Source: Rhizobium gallicum bv. gallicum R602sp (GTDB taxonomy: Bacteria; Pseudomonadota; Alphaproteobacteria; Rhizobiales; Rhizobiaceae). Taken from it: a DNA stretch of 64,000 nucleotides. Positions 36,397-45,889 of the stretch are shown in pieces. The stretch covers positions 186,001 to 250,000 of the forward strand of contig NZ_CP006879.1 in assembly GCF_000816845.1 (NCBI RefSeq). The letters run 5' to 3'. Below the pieces are notes generated by a model, which was not told where the DNA came from, searched no databases, and worked only from the letters and a program-made list of their open reading frames with translations. The position numbers and the translations under genes are program-made. Position 1 is the first letter of the stretch; every line of letters starts with the position of its first letter.

Positions 36397-38142
36397 TTAC
36401 AGCTTCTTCACCTCGATACGATGCCGGCGCAGAGCATAGCCGACCTGACGCGGCGTCAGGCCGAGGATACGAGCCGCCTTGGCCTGAACCCAGCCGGCCT
36501 TCTCCATCGCATCGATCAGCCGGTCCCGTTCCGTCAGACGCGACCCCATTGCGGGACAACCGGGATCGTTCGGATCACAGGCCTTGACGGGCGAAACGCC
36601 GATGCACCGGGCCGAGTGCGGCGATGCAGCCGGCATCACATTGTTCTTGGCAAGCTCATCGATGGCATTGCCGCCGTGCGACCCGTCGATGCCTTTCCAG
36701 AGGAGCGAAGAAAGGCACTGGCTGTTCTTGCAGGCGAAATCCGACGGAACGATCGTCCTTGAACGCGCAAGCGTGGCCGTCCTTCGCACGCAGTTTTCGA
36801 GCTCGCGGACGTTGCCAGGGAAGTAGCATTGCGACATCACGTCAAGCGCCGACGGCGCGAATGCGAGCTCGCTATGGTTCTCCTTGTTGAATCGGTTAAG
36901 GAGAACTTTCGCAAGGCGTGGAATATCGCCGGGTCGCTCTCGAAGCGGCGGCAGGACAATTGGCACTACGCTGATGCGGTAATAAAGGTCGGCCCTGAAC
37001 TCGCCGTTTGCAACAGCCATCTCGAGGTTCTTGTTCGTGGCGCATATGAGCCGGACGTCAACCTCCAGCGTCTTGGTGCCGCCGACCCGCTCCAGTTCGC
37101 CCTCCTGCAAGACGCGCAACAGCTTGGCTTGAAAGGCCGGCGAAATCTCGCCGATCTCATCAAGCAACAGGGTTCCGCCATTCGCCAATTCGAAGCGTCC
37201 CGCGCGCTGCGCGATAGCCCCGGTGAAGGCACCCTTTTCATGCCCAAACAGCTCCGATTCCAGGACGCTCTCAGGCAGCGCGGCGCAGTTCAATTTGACG
37301 AACGACTTCTTCCTGCGAGGTGAAAGCTCATGGATCGCCTGTGCAAAGAACTCCTTGCCGGTGCCGCTTTCGCCCCGCAGAAGCACGGTGGTATTCGTCC
37401 TTGCCACGACTGAGACGGTTTCGACCACCTGCTTGAGGGCAGGACTCTCCCCGATAATCCCGTCGATTTTGACGTGTGGATGCCGGCCCGGGGCGCTCCT
37501 CTCCGCGATGAGCGATTTCTCCGGTTTCTGTTGTTCCCCGATAAGCGGCTGACCATTCAGGTTCAGAATGCGATGAAGCTGGATGGTCCGACCGACGAGG
37601 TTGGCGACCATGGTTAGAAAGCATACGTCCTCGTCGGAGGGGAAGATGGTGGTGCCATTCCTGACGCGGTCGATCGATAACGTGCCAAGAATTTTCTTCT
37701 CAGCCTTTACCGGGACGCCAATAAAGGCAATTGGGACGGTGCCGCTGCTCCGAGACGTTTGAAGATCAGCCTGAAATAGTTCGGACTTGCCAACATCCTT
37801 TATGACGAAGGGCGCACCCGTTGTGACGATATGGTCTATTACGGCCTTCGGTATGACGCCGCGATCGGCTGATTGAGAGGGGCGGGGAATGTCGGCAGTT
37901 GCGGTAATCTCGGGCTGTCCTTCTGCGGCCAGGACAACGATTGCTCCGTGCCGTATTTGCAGAAACGAAGAGAGGATGTTCACGACATTGGCAAGCGTGA
38001 TCTCTAGCCGGGCATGGGCGGTCAGGACCTTCGATATCTCATAGATTCCGCTGAGCAGGATGTCCGCTTGGCGCATCGGTTTAGCAGGGAGTGCAGGCAG
38101 AGCTTCTACCCCATCGACCGATCGCGCGGGCATGTGAACCAT
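36397..38142 (-). CDS. nifA: Nitrogen-fixation activator NifA (oxygen-sensitive type)
   Basis: Sigma54-dependent enhancer-binding protein that switches on nif and fix genes. The 581-residue protein has an N-terminal GAF domain (about 25-190), an AAA+ domain with Walker A GESGTGKE, GAFTGA and Walker B GGTLLLDEIGE, and a C-terminal Fis-type helix-turn-helix (AARILGLTPRQVGYALRRHR). Between the AAA+ and DNA-binding parts the four cysteines have the spacing C-x11-C-x19-C-x4-C (in SQCYFPGNVRELENC, SDFACKNSQC), the mark of oxygen-sensitive rhizobial NifA. It follows fixX by 169 bases in the same direction. No clear -24/-12 element was seen in that gap, so it may be read from fixABCX. Confidence 0.96.
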   Translation of the reverse strand: MVHMPARSVDGVEALPALPAKPMRQADILLSGIYEISKVLTAHARLEITLANVVNILSSFLQIRHGAIVVLAAEGQPEITATADIPRPSQSADRGVIPKAVIDHIVTTGAPFVIKDVGKSELFQADLQTSRSSGTVPIAFIGVPVKAEKKILGTLSIDRVRNGTTIFPSDEDVCFLTMVANLVGRTIQLHRILNLNGQPLIGEQQKPEKSLIAERSAPGRHPHVKIDGIIGESPALKQVVETVSVVARTNTTVLLRGESGTGKEFFAQAIHELSPRRKKSFVKLNCAALPESVLESELFGHEKGAFTGAIAQRAGRFELANGGTLLLDEIGEISPAFQAKLLRVLQEGELERVGGTKTLEVDVRLICATNKNLEMAVANGEFRADLYYRISVVPIVLPPLRERPGDIPRLAKVLLNRFNKENHSELAFAPSALDVMSQCYFPGNVRELENCVRRTATLARSRTIVPSDFACKNSQCLSSLLWKGIDGSHGGNAIDELAKNNVMPAASPHSARCIGVSPVKACDPNDPGCPAMGSRLTERDRLIDAMEKAGWVQAKAARILGLTPRQVGYALRRHRIEVKKL

Positions 38143-38311
38143 TATAAAGCCTTTAGTTGTCTATGACGGATCTCAAAAACCTCTGTTTGTACATATTCAT
38201 ATGAACCTGTGATACGGGTTTTCAAGATTACAAGCCGATCTTAGCAAAATTGCTGCAGCGCTTGGCTGCAATCGCGGTGTTGGTTCCAGGCTCTTGGGCA
38301 TATGCAAGCGG

Positions 38312-38611
38312 TTACCCGAACTTGAAGAGAACACCAAAGCCGCCTTTTGGGTAATTCCACTCGATCTCACCACTTGCCTCGCACAGTACTCTGCACGTGC
38401 CGCACTCCATGCACCCGTCGGTTGTGATCTCCACTTGGCCCTGGTCGTTCAATTCATAGCATTTGGCCGGGCAGACACTCGTCAGGGCGTACAGATTTAC
38501 GCTCGGGGACTGGTGCGGTCGCACTTTAATGTGCGGGCGGCCTGAATCGACCACATAGCGGTTTTGGTAAAGCTTGTCCTCTACGCGTATGTTGGTCACT
38601 GCGATCGTCAT
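38312..38611 (-). CDS. fixX: Ferredoxin-like protein FixX
   Basis: A 99-residue ferredoxin-like partner of the FixABC electron-bifurcating complex. It starts [20 protein letters not shown] and carries a cysteine set in [11 protein letters not shown] and [16 protein letters not shown], enough for a 4Fe-4S cluster. It follows fixC after 12 bases and is the last gene of fixABCX. Confidence 0.95.
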   Translation of the reverse strand: MTIAVTNIRVEDKLYQNRYVVDSGRPHIKVRPHQSPSVNLYALTSVCPAKCYELNDQGQVEITTDGCMECGTCRVLCEASGEIEWNYPKGGFGVLFKFG

Positions 38612-38623
38612 CTCATCTCTCCT

Positions 38624-39931
38624 TCAGCGCCAGGCGAATGCAAAGCGGACTGCGTCACTGACCAGCCCCCAGCGCGAGCGCGCCTTGATGAAGGCGGCCG
38701 TCGTCGCCCGTTCCTTCTCGATCTTCGGGGTGCTGTCCACTCGCATGAAGTTCTGCGCGGCCTGCGACAGCAATTTTGGATAGGTCGTGAAGAAATTGCG
38801 GGAATTGGTGTGCAGCAGGGCAGGCATGTCCTTGTATTTCCGCAAGTCTTTGATGACAAATGACTTCTCCAGCATCGACTTGTAAAGGGCGAGGTTCTCC
38901 TTGATCATCGGCTTGCCGCGATTCTTGATCTGGACGATAGCTTCGCCGGCGATGCGCCCCGACGTCATGGCGAGATTGGATCCCTCGCGGTGCACGGCAT
39001 TGTTGAGCTGCGCCGCGTCGCCGACGACGACCCAGCCGTTGCCAAAGAGCGGCGGGATTGCCTTGTAGCCACCTTCCGGAATGAGATGAGCGGCATATTC
39101 CTTGACTTCCGAACCCGCGATCAGCGGCCGGACCGATGGATGGTTCTTGAAGTTTTCGAGCAGGTCATAAGGACTTTCCATTGTCGCGGCGAATTCGGAG
39201 ACGAGGCAGCCGATGCCGATCGAGATCGACTCTTTGTTGGTATAGAGGAAGGCGAGCCCGGCCATGTTGCGGGAGATAGTACCAGCTGCCTCGATGACGC
39301 AGCCTTCATTGGCCTTAAGGCCGAACCGCTGGTCAATCACCTCTTCGGCCAGGAAATGCATTTCCTTGACGGCGAGCGCCACGGTTTCGGGTTTCGGCGT
39401 CTGACGCAAACCAGCCCGCGTGCCAAGCAGCCCGTTGACGCCTTCTGCGAGAACGACCACGTCAGCGAGGATCACGTCGCCGGCACGGTCGGTGCGGACG
39501 CCGATCACCTTGCCCTCTGTGTCGTGGGCGAGTTCCGTCACAGTCGTCTCGCACAGAAGCGTTGTTCCGGCCTCGCGCACCTTGCGCGAAAACCATTTGT
39601 CGAATTGGGCGCGAATGATCGTGTAGCGGTTGGGGTTCGTCTCATTGAAGTCATCCGACCGGTATTGCATCCCGGTGTGGGACGTGTCGTCCATCATCCA
39701 GAAGCGCTGCTCGATCAAATGGCGCTCGAGAGGCGCGTCATCTCGGAAATCCGGGATGATTTTCTCCAGCATGTTCGCGTACATGATGGCGCCCTGGACA
39801 TTCTTAGATCCCGCATATTCGCCCCGCTCCAACTGCAGCACCTTCAACCCGCGGCTTGCCATGGTGTAAGCAGCTGCGTTGCCGGACATGCCGGCCCCGA
39901 TAACAATGGCGTCGAACTTTTCCTCGGTCAT
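38624..39931 (-). CDS. fixC: Flavoprotein quinone reductase FixC
   Basis: FAD-containing subunit of FixABCX, like ETF-ubiquinone oxidoreductase. The 435-residue protein has the N-terminal FAD dinucleotide fold [20 protein letters not shown], the segment [14 protein letters not shown], and [20 protein letters not shown] for the second FAD contact. The complex splits electrons from NADH between quinone and ferredoxin or flavodoxin to feed nitrogenase. It starts 12 bases after fixB. Confidence 0.96.
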   Translation of the reverse strand: MTEEKFDAIVIGAGMSGNAAAYTMASRGLKVLQLERGEYAGSKNVQGAIMYANMLEKIIPDFRDDAPLERHLIEQRFWMMDDTSHTGMQYRSDDFNETNPNRYTIIRAQFDKWFSRKVREAGTTLLCETTVTELAHDTEGKVIGVRTDRAGDVILADVVVLAEGVNGLLGTRAGLRQTPKPETVALAVKEMHFLAEEVIDQRFGLKANEGCVIEAAGTISRNMAGLAFLYTNKESISIGIGCLVSEFAATMESPYDLLENFKNHPSVRPLIAGSEVKEYAAHLIPEGGYKAIPPLFGNGWVVVGDAAQLNNAVHREGSNLAMTSGRIAGEAIVQIKNRGKPMIKENLALYKSMLEKSFVIKDLRKYKDMPALLHTNSRNFFTTYPKLLSQAAQNFMRVDSTPKIEKERATTAAFIKARSRWGLVSDAVRFAFAWR

Positions 39932-39943
39932 GGCCGTGTCCCC

Positions 39944-41050
39944 TCAGTTCGCAAGCTTATCGCGACTGTGCGGCGACAGCCGATGGGTGAAGAGTTCCGT
40001 CAATGACGGCAGGAAACGGATCGCATCGGTGACGGCGCCGAGGTGCGCGAAATCGAAGATCGGCGCGTTGCGGTCGGTGTTGATCGCTATAATGAGATCA
40101 GCTCCCTCGACGCCAACGCGATGCTGGATGGCGCCGGAAATGCCGGCCGCTATGTAGAGCTTCGGCCGGATCGTTTTGCCAGTTTGGCCGATCTGCCGAT
40201 CAGCCGGCATCCAGCCCTTCTGAACGAGCGGGCGCGAACAGCCATACTCGGCCCCGATCGCCCGCGCGAGATTCTTCACAAGCTTCAGGTTTTCCGCCGC
40301 GCCGAGACCGAGGCCTCCGGCAACCACGACATCGGCATAGGCGAGATTGGCCTTTGCCGACTGGCCATCGGACAGGAAGCCGAGGACTTTGGTGACGATC
40401 TCTTCCTCGACCATCGGCACCTCGTGTTGAACGACGCGCCCGACCTGATTATTCCCGCGCTGCGGCATGGCCATGACCCTCGGTCGCACTGTTGCCATCT
40501 GCGGCCGGCAGTTGAGCGTGTAGATTGTGCATAGCAGGGAGCCGCCGAAGGTCGGCCGGGTCGCCGCGAGGGAGCCGTCCGCATCCACATCGAGTTCGGT
40601 GCAGTCCGCCGTGAGCCCTGTCAACAAGGTCGTCGCCACGGAACCGGCCAGATCGCGGCCGAGCGTCGTCGCACCTAAAAGCAGAATCTCGGGTTTGTGG
40701 GTAGCAACCAGATCCGTCAATGCTTTGGTGAAAGGCTCGTTCCGGTAGTCGGCGAGCAGTGGGGTCTCGACGATGTAGGCAAGGTCGGCGCCATAAGCAA
40801 AGGCCTCGGCGATGGCAAACCAGGTGGCCTCTCCCGGCGGTCCGAGAACGACGCCGGCGAGCTGGACGCCCAGCTTGTCGGCGAGCTTGCGGCCTTCACC
40901 GAGCAGTTCGAAGGAGACGGGATGGACATGGCCGCGCTCCAGCTCGATGAAGACCCAGACGTGCCGATAGTCCTTAAAATGCGCGGGCAGTCCCTTCTTC
41001 ATTCCGGCGCGGCCGGCGGCGGGAGGAGGGGTTTTTCGTTTTGCGGTCAA
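39944..41050 (-). CDS. fixB: Electron-transfer flavoprotein alpha FixB
   Basis: ETF alpha-type subunit of FixABCX. The 368-residue protein has the N-terminal domain ([20 protein letters not shown]) and the C-terminal FAD domain ([81 protein letters not shown]). The first 25 residues, [20 protein letters not shown]..., are a basic extension usual for the rhizobial form. It follows fixA after 18 bases. Confidence 0.96.
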   Translation of the reverse strand: MTAKRKTPPPAAGRAGMKKGLPAHFKDYRHVWVFIELERGHVHPVSFELLGEGRKLADKLGVQLAGVVLGPPGEATWFAIAEAFAYGADLAYIVETPLLADYRNEPFTKALTDLVATHKPEILLLGATTLGRDLAGSVATTLLTGLTADCTELDVDADGSLAATRPTFGGSLLCTIYTLNCRPQMATVRPRVMAMPQRGNNQVGRVVQHEVPMVEEEIVTKVLGFLSDGQSAKANLAYADVVVAGGLGLGAAENLKLVKNLARAIGAEYGCSRPLVQKGWMPADRQIGQTGKTIRPKLYIAAGISGAIQHRVGVEGADLIIAINTDRNAPIFDFAHLGAVTDAIRFLPSLTELFTHRLSPHSRDKLAN

Positions 41051-41068
41051 CTTCGTCGCTCCTTGCCG

Positions 41069-41920
41069 TCACGCGCCGCCGTTAAAGGCGAGTTCGTTTT
41101 CCAGCCCCGGCTGGCGCGAGAAGATCCCGGCGATCAACTCATCCGCGAGATCGCGCGGCGTCTTTTCGGTGGTGTCGATTTGCTCCGCCTTTTCCGCCCG
41201 CTCAGGAGGTGCAAAGACGCGCTTGACGACGGTTGGCGAGCCACGCAGGCCGCATTTGGTGAGGTCCTCGATGCCGGCGTCGGCCGCACTCCACTTCACG
41301 ATCTGGCTGCGCGCGGCGCGTAGCGCGTCGTCGAGCGAGCCGCGGCGGATCTCGTTGGTGCCTTCCAGCATGGTAACGAGGCAAGGAAGCTTGCTCTTCA
41401 GCGTCTGCGTGCCGCCTTCCGAGCGGCGCTCTACCGTGATCTCACGCGCATTGAGATCGATGGAAGCGATCTTCGCGACGTAGGTGAGCTGCAGGAGGTC
41501 GAGCCGCTTGGCGATGCCGGGCCCGACTTGGGCGGTGTCACCGTCGATCGTCTGCTTGCCCGTGAAGACGATGTCAGGCGTGCCGAAGGACTCTCCGATT
41601 TTCGCGATTGCGTGAGACAGAGCGAATGAGGTCGCAAGCGTGTCGGAGCCGGCAAAATAGCGGTCGGTCAAGAGTACCGCGCGGTCGGCACCGTAGGTGA
41701 GCGCCTTGCGCAACGCGTCCTCTGCCATGGGCGGCCCCATGGTGAGCACGGTGACCTCGCCGCCATGAGAGTCGCGCAATCCAAGGGCTTCCTCCAAGGC
41801 GAAGAGGTCATAGGGGTTGATGATGGTTGGCACACCCTGACGCATGATTGTGTTCGTCACCGGATGGACACGTATCTGTGCGGAATCCGGCACCTGCTTG
41901 ATACAGATTACGATGTGCAT
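41069..41920 (-). CDS. fixA: Electron-transfer flavoprotein beta FixA
   Basis: ETF beta-type subunit that with FixB carries out flavin-based electron bifurcation. The 283-residue protein begins MHIVICIKQVPDSAQIRVHP and contains NPYDLFALEEALGLRDSHGG, ADRAVLLTDRYFAGSDTLAT, VFTGKQTIDGDTAQVGPGIA and PCLVTMLEGTNEIRRGSLDD. It is the first gene of fixABCX. A sigma54 promoter and a NifA site lie in the gap before it. Confidence 0.96.
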   Translation of the reverse strand: MHIVICIKQVPDSAQIRVHPVTNTIMRQGVPTIINPYDLFALEEALGLRDSHGGEVTVLTMGPPMAEDALRKALTYGADRAVLLTDRYFAGSDTLATSFALSHAIAKIGESFGTPDIVFTGKQTIDGDTAQVGPGIAKRLDLLQLTYVAKIASIDLNAREITVERRSEGGTQTLKSKLPCLVTMLEGTNEIRRGSLDDALRAARSQIVKWSAADAGIEDLTKCGLRGSPTVVKRVFAPPERAEKAEQIDTTEKTPRDLADELIAGIFSRQPGLENELAFNGGA

Positions 41921-41979
41921 GGCGGTTTCTTACTTCCTCCCTAAATGGATGGCGGGCTTGGCAGTTCATATCCTTGCAT

Positions 41980-41994
41980 GCATCATTTGTGCCA
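41980..41994 (-). promoter_or_regulatory. Sigma54 -24/-12 promoter of fixABCX
   Basis: TGGCACAAATGATGC on the minus strand keeps the GG-N10-GC core, with ATGC in place of TTGC at -12. It is about 60 bases upstream of fixA. A NifA site is located some 75-100 bases further upstream. Confidence 0.82.
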
Positions 41995-42067
41995 ACCGTG
42001 TTGCATTCCGCTATCCATTTGAAATGTAGCTGTTTTTGTTCTAGCCGTGTTGGCGTATGGCAGAATT

Positions 42068-42083
42068 TGTCGACTTCTCGACA
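42068..42083. promoter_or_regulatory. NifA upstream activator site for fixABCX
   Basis: TGTCGACTTCTCGACA is a full TGT-N10-ACA dyad with extra symmetry (TCGA...TCGA). It sits between the nifW end and the fixA promoter, about 75 bases from the -24 box. Confidence 0.87.
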
Positions 42084-42108
42084 TTGTCGTGTCGCAACCG
42101 TGACGCGC

Positions 42109-42492
42109 TCAGTCCTTCTCGAACGGCTTCAGGAAGGAGTCCAACGGGACGAAGGTGCGGCCCGGTGTGGCGGGTTTGTCCGGATCGTGGTCCCTGAGCA
42201 CCTTGAAGATCCGGTGCGTGAGCGGCGAGGACGTCGCGAAATCATCGTAGGCGCGTTCCAGCATGGCGCGCGCCCGAGCAGCGATCACCTGGTCGGGGAG
42301 ATCGGAGAAGTCCTCTGCAGCGAGGTACTGCCCAATACGTTTCATGATATGGAGTCGTGAGACATCGAGAACCTTCCGGTCATAGGAGACCCCAAGGACT
42401 GCGAAGAACTCCTCCGCAGCCGACAGGCCCTTCAGCCGCTCGAGGATGTCGTTGACATTGATGGGACTGCTGTCAGCGGAGCAACGGCACAT
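42109..42492 (-). CDS. nifW: Nitrogenase-stabilising protein NifW
   Basis: NifW protects or helps mature the MoFe protein. The 127-residue protein starts MCRCSADSSPINVNDILERL and contains KGLSAAEEFFAVLGVSYD, LHIMKRIGQYLA, and a late segment GRTFVPLDSFL, all typical of the family. An earlier ATG at 42531 would add 13 residues. It is upstream of fixA in the same direction. Its nearest promoter appears to be the sigma54 element at 42936, behind the iscN remnant. Confidence 0.92.
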   Translation of the reverse strand: MCRCSADSSPINVNDILERLKGLSAAEEFFAVLGVSYDRKVLDVSRLHIMKRIGQYLAAEDFSDLPDQVIAARARAMLERAYDDFATSSPLTHRIFKVLRDHDPDKPATPGRTFVPLDSFLKPFEKD

Positions 42493-42639
42493 TGGATTCT
42501 CTCCGGTCGGAAACGGTGGTCTCGAGTGCATTCCCGCAAAGCTGAGGCTTCAGCCGCAAAGTGCGCGCTTCGAGGCGGTCGACCAGCGAGCAATCGCGTC
42601 GGCAATCGGGCGCGTATTGGCTGATGGTCGAGATCAATC

Positions 42640-42891
42640 GAGCGGTGGAACCGATATGCCCACCGCGGTCATGACGGCGACATGGGGTTGGGAGGCTGCG
42701 TCCACGTGCACCTTGACCTATCTGTCGCGGTGATCGCATCGCCTCTCGCGCGAGACGCTCTCCAAGCCCATTAAGTATTTGAAGCCGGCCCATCCGGCCT
42801 GGACCAGGATGCAAAAGCCTTCCGCCAGCTCGCTGGCGCGGGAAAAAGCACTCTTGACGGCGGCAACAGCATTGTCCGTGAGCGTATTCAT
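42640..42891 (-). pseudogene. iscN: Degenerate second copy of iscN
   Basis: The start MNTLTDNAVAAVKSAFSRAS and LVQAGWAGFKYLMGLESVSR match the intact iscN at 48535, but the first cluster-ligand cysteine is now tryptophan (GCAGFKY to GWAGFKY). After a frameshift the other frame still reads KVHVDAASQPHVAVMT before a stop; the C-terminal C-x-C is lost. It is a duplicated and decayed copy whose upstream promoter region is also duplicated. Confidence 0.83.
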
Positions 42892-42935
42892 GGCTCGATT
42901 TCTCCTCAGTCCGTGACGTGTTTTCGGATCACGTT

Positions 42936-42950
42936 GCATGGACCGTGCCA
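42936..42950 (-). promoter_or_regulatory. Sigma54 promoter upstream of the iscN remnant and nifW
   Basis: TGGCACGGTCCATGC on the minus strand has GG-N10-GC spacing. It corresponds to the promoter before the intact iscN at 48900. Because the iscN copy is dead, its only useful product is probably read-through into nifW about 450 bases downstream. Confidence 0.8.
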
Positions 42951-43024
42951 AAGGAAAAAACCGTTTCAACACTGCGCAATCTCTCTGGCACTGCCATGAA
43001 TCTTGTGCGCCATTGCTGGGAAGA

Positions 43025-43070
43025 TGTCGGGCAACTGACACGTGCCGTCGGATTTGTCGAGTCCGCCACA
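43025..43070. promoter_or_regulatory. Two NifA upstream sites in the duplicated iscN control region
   Basis: TGTCGGGCAACTGACA (43025-43040) and TGTCGAGTCCGCCACA (43055-43070) are both exact TGT-N10-ACA elements, 14 bases apart. They stand 75-120 bases upstream of the sigma54 element at 42936 and between it and the opposite-facing element at 43160. Confidence 0.82.
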
Positions 43071-43159
43071 CAGGGTGTTCGACATGAGTGACTGCTGGAT
43101 CTCACGTAAACCATTGACGAGCGTGCAGAAGATTTTTTCTGAGCTTGCTTCGGCGCAAT

Positions 43160-43174
43160 TGGCACGACTTTTGA
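43160..43174 (+). promoter_or_regulatory. nifQ-type -24/-12-like element, now in front of an IS remnant
   Basis: TGGCACGACTTTTGA equals the known rhizobial nif promoter pattern except for the last base (TTGA instead of TTGC). The surrounding bases match the region before nifQ at 49238. The nifQ gene itself is missing here; IS110 sequence follows about 50 bases later. Confidence 0.65.
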
Positions 43175-43226
43175 AGCTCCATTTTGGCGAGGCGGCAAGA
43201 CTGCCGATAGATGATCACATGCCAAT

Positions 43227-43606
43227 GTGAAGCTGTTGAAGACGATCCCTGGCATTGGCGGGTTCTTCGCCCGGCTGAACGATGCGGAGATCAACGACAT
43301 ATCGCGGTTGCGCACGCCGAAGAAGCTTGCCAACGATGCCGGACTGCTGCCGTCGACCTATTCGAGCGGCGGCAAGAGCTTTCGCAGCAAGATCATCAAG
43401 CAAGGCAACAAGTGGCTGCGCTGGGCCTTTGTCGAAGCGGTCGCGCTGGCCATCGCAGCTTCGAGCCCAATACGAGCATTTGAAGATCAGGGGAGTGAAC
43501 ACGGCGCGTGTTGAGATCGCGCGCGAGCTTTTGACGATCGCCTTCCAGATCCCGCCTGACCAGCGCGCGTACGAGCGGCGCGGTGAAAGCACTGTGGAAG
43601 GGACGT
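43227..43606 (+). mobile_element. C-terminal remnant of an IS110-family transposase
   Basis: The frame KLLKTIPGIGGFFARLNDAE, then TPKKLANDAGLLPSTYSSGG and IIKQGNKWLRWAFVEAVALA, is the Transposase_20 domain of IS110-type elements. A frameshift near 43465 moves the reading to QYEHLKIRGVNTARVEIARE. The N-terminal DEDD part is missing, so it cannot transpose. It interrupted the duplicated nifQ control region. Confidence 0.82.
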
Positions 43607-43893
43607 CAACGATATCCCGGCTGTCCTGATGAATGTCTAGCGAGCCCGGCAGGTCTGGGCTGCGCTCTTGAAGGAGAATGGGAAACCGGGAACCGGATCT
43701 CACTCTGTGACCGAAGCTAAGGCAGCAGGGTCACGGATTGGAGATTGGTTCGAAAGCCGAAGGGCGGAACAACCTGTCCTGCGAGCAGAGAAGATTCAGC
43801 CGATCGGCAAAAACGCCCAAAACACAACGGAACCAAGGAAAAGCCGACAGTTGAAGGCGTTTTGCCCCTTGTGTTCTTTCATTGGAGATTTTC

Positions 43894-44486
43894 ATGACTG
43901 AAGCAACACTCATTGGAGGCAGCGGTGACGCGTCAAGCATCGCGGCTGTCCAGCAATCCCCATCGGTTGACGACAAAACCACAGGCGCTCCGCACAGGTA
44001 CGCCCAAGGCGACGCGTTCGTTCAAGACGCTTTGCGTCGGACCGCAGTCGCGGAACGATTCGATCTTTCTCTTGTGCTCGCGAGGTACCGGAGAGAGTAC
44101 GGCTTCTCACAAGCCGTCGCAAAGGACCATCGACGCGAACTTGTCCGTTTTTTGGCGCTCTGCGCGACCGCCCGACAGTATGGCCGCTCATACGGGATGA
44201 TGGGCGCAATCGATGGGCTATGGCACATGTTCATCATCTTCACTAGAGAGTACGCTTGATTTTGCGAAGAGGTGGCGGGGGCAGGTTCGTGCACCACATT
44301 CCGGAACCCGATGGCGTCGCTACGCAGGGCACTATCGACCGGTACCTCGCTTTCCTGAAGGACTACCGAACGGTCTACCGGGAAGAGCCGCCCCCAGCGT
44401 ATTGGCCGAACCCGAAGCGCTCGCCCCACAACACAGATGCGTCCTGCAAAGGCTGCAACGGCTGCGCTGCAGGATGCGTCAGCTGA
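43894..44486 (+). pseudogene. Frameshifted glycine-rich-domain-like protein with Cys tail
   Basis: The first frame (43894-44259, MTEATLIGGSGDASSIAAVQ) ends after IDGLWHMFIIFTREYA. A second frame that overlaps it at TTGA continues RFVHHIPEPDGVATQGTIDR and ends with a cysteine-rich tail, SCKGCNGCAAGCVS. Together these resemble one protein of the glycine-rich-domain-like family (LWH-x-FI ... Y-x-FC ... HH-x-P), so small indels near 44255-44280 have split it. FCEEVAG in the first frame past the stop supports this. GGAG precedes the ATG. Two coupled ORFs would be the alternative. The function is unknown; a glycosyltransferase remnant follows. Confidence 0.6.
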
Positions 44487-44584
44487 AGCAACACTTTTTA
44501 GACGGAGCGCGTCGAATTGCTCGGCCCCAGATCAGCCGAGCCATTCGCCGGGGGCTACTCAGTTGAGAACGAGCAGGACGGGCG

Positions 44585-45867
44585 ATGCATATTTTGATGT
44601 TCGGAAAGATGCCTCCTATCCAGGGGGGTGTTTCCAAGGCAACTTGGGTAGCGGCAATCGATCTTGTGACCGCGGGCCATACGGTAACCTTCATCTCTAA
44701 CAGCATGGGTTACGGATTCCGGCAAATGGCGTCGGCATCCGGCATAGAGGCGACGATTGCTCGCTTCGCGGGAAAGCTTGAGATTCGGCAGGTTGAGGCG
44801 GTGCCAGGGCTCTCTTACATTCCATGGGCACCGCCGTATCTAAGCCAACTTTTGGGAAACGCGCTTGCAGCCGCAAAGTCGCGTACGCCCGACTTGGTGA
44901 TTGGATGGTATCTTGAACCCTATGGCGTTGCGGCTTCGATCTTTGGTCGATTGGCCGACACGCAGGTGATATTGCGGCATGCGGGAAGCGATCTGGGCCG
45001 ATTGAAGAAAGTTGCCGATTTAGCGCCACTCTATGACCACTGCTTAGCGACCGCAAGCCGTGTGGTGGCGAGCAATAACCAGGAGGCGATGCAGATTCTC
45101 TTGGATGCGGGCGTCAGACGAGAAAGCCTTGTCCAAGCTCGCGGCAGAGGCTCGACGATTCCTTCTGCGAGCCTACCGGACTTGACTTTGAGGTACTTGT
45201 CGAAGAGGCGGAGGCTTTCTTCAGCAACTACGGTTTCCAACGCGACTTCCTGAAGATGCTGACCGATTGGGATAGGGAAGGGTTGAGGTGCTCAGATCCG
45301 ATTGTCGGCAGTTACGGGAAAATCGGGGCAGTCAAAGGTACTTACGGACAAATTGATGCGCTGGACCTTCTCTCGGATCGAAACGTCCCGGTCGCCTATC
45401 GCGCGCTGTGGAGTGCCGCGCCTGATCGCTTTGCTCACGCATTCAACCATCTTGCGTCAAAGAAACGGCTGCGAGGTCGAACGATTGTTCTGCCACCGCT
45501 TCCACCGTGGAGAGTTCCGGCTTTTATAAGGTCTTGCTCAGTGATCACATTCCTGGAAAACAATTTTCCAATCACGTTTCATGGGCCTCAGGTTCCGCGT
45601 GAGGTGCTTGCGTGTGGCACATCGCTGATATTGAGCGGTGAGATTTGTTCGAAGGTGTTTTTCGCCGCCGAATTGGCGGATCGGACAAATGTCCTGCGCG
45701 TCGGAGACCCCAATAATGTGGCCGAGTTGGCGTCGGTCTTAGAGCTGGCTATTACAGATCGCGAAATGCGAGCGAGCCTCTCTCATCACGGAAAGACCCT
45801 TTCGCGCACAATAGAATCGACCGCCCTTCCGCATGATCCGCTGATTGACGTGATCAGGTCCATGTAG
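44585..45867 (+). pseudogene. Frameshifted GT4-like glycosyltransferase
   Basis: Part one (44585 to about 45180) reads MHILMFGKMPPIQGGVSKAT, an N-terminal GT-B glycosyltransferase signature, with DLVIGWYLEPYGVAAS and HAGSDLGRLKK. The frame then shifts near 45180, and FEVLVEEAEAFFSNYGFQRD leads into the second part (45256-45867) with the donor-site region FHGPQVPREVLACGTSLILS. One single-base change would restore a protein of about 425 residues. It follows the glycine-rich-domain-like gene in the same orientation after about 100 bases. It may act on an exported or surface glycan, but there is no direct evidence. Confidence 0.7.
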
Positions 45868-45889
45868 AAGCTCGATGCTAAACTGTCCA

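Noticed and set aside
38143..38311. Own sigma54 promoter for nifA
   Set aside because: No TGGCAY-N5-TTGC or GG-N10-GC element in proper orientation was found in this gap.
38990..40006. 338-codon open frame on the plus strand
   Set aside because: It lies opposite fixC and fixB, has no recognisable domain and reflects GC-rich codon usage of the genes on the other strand.
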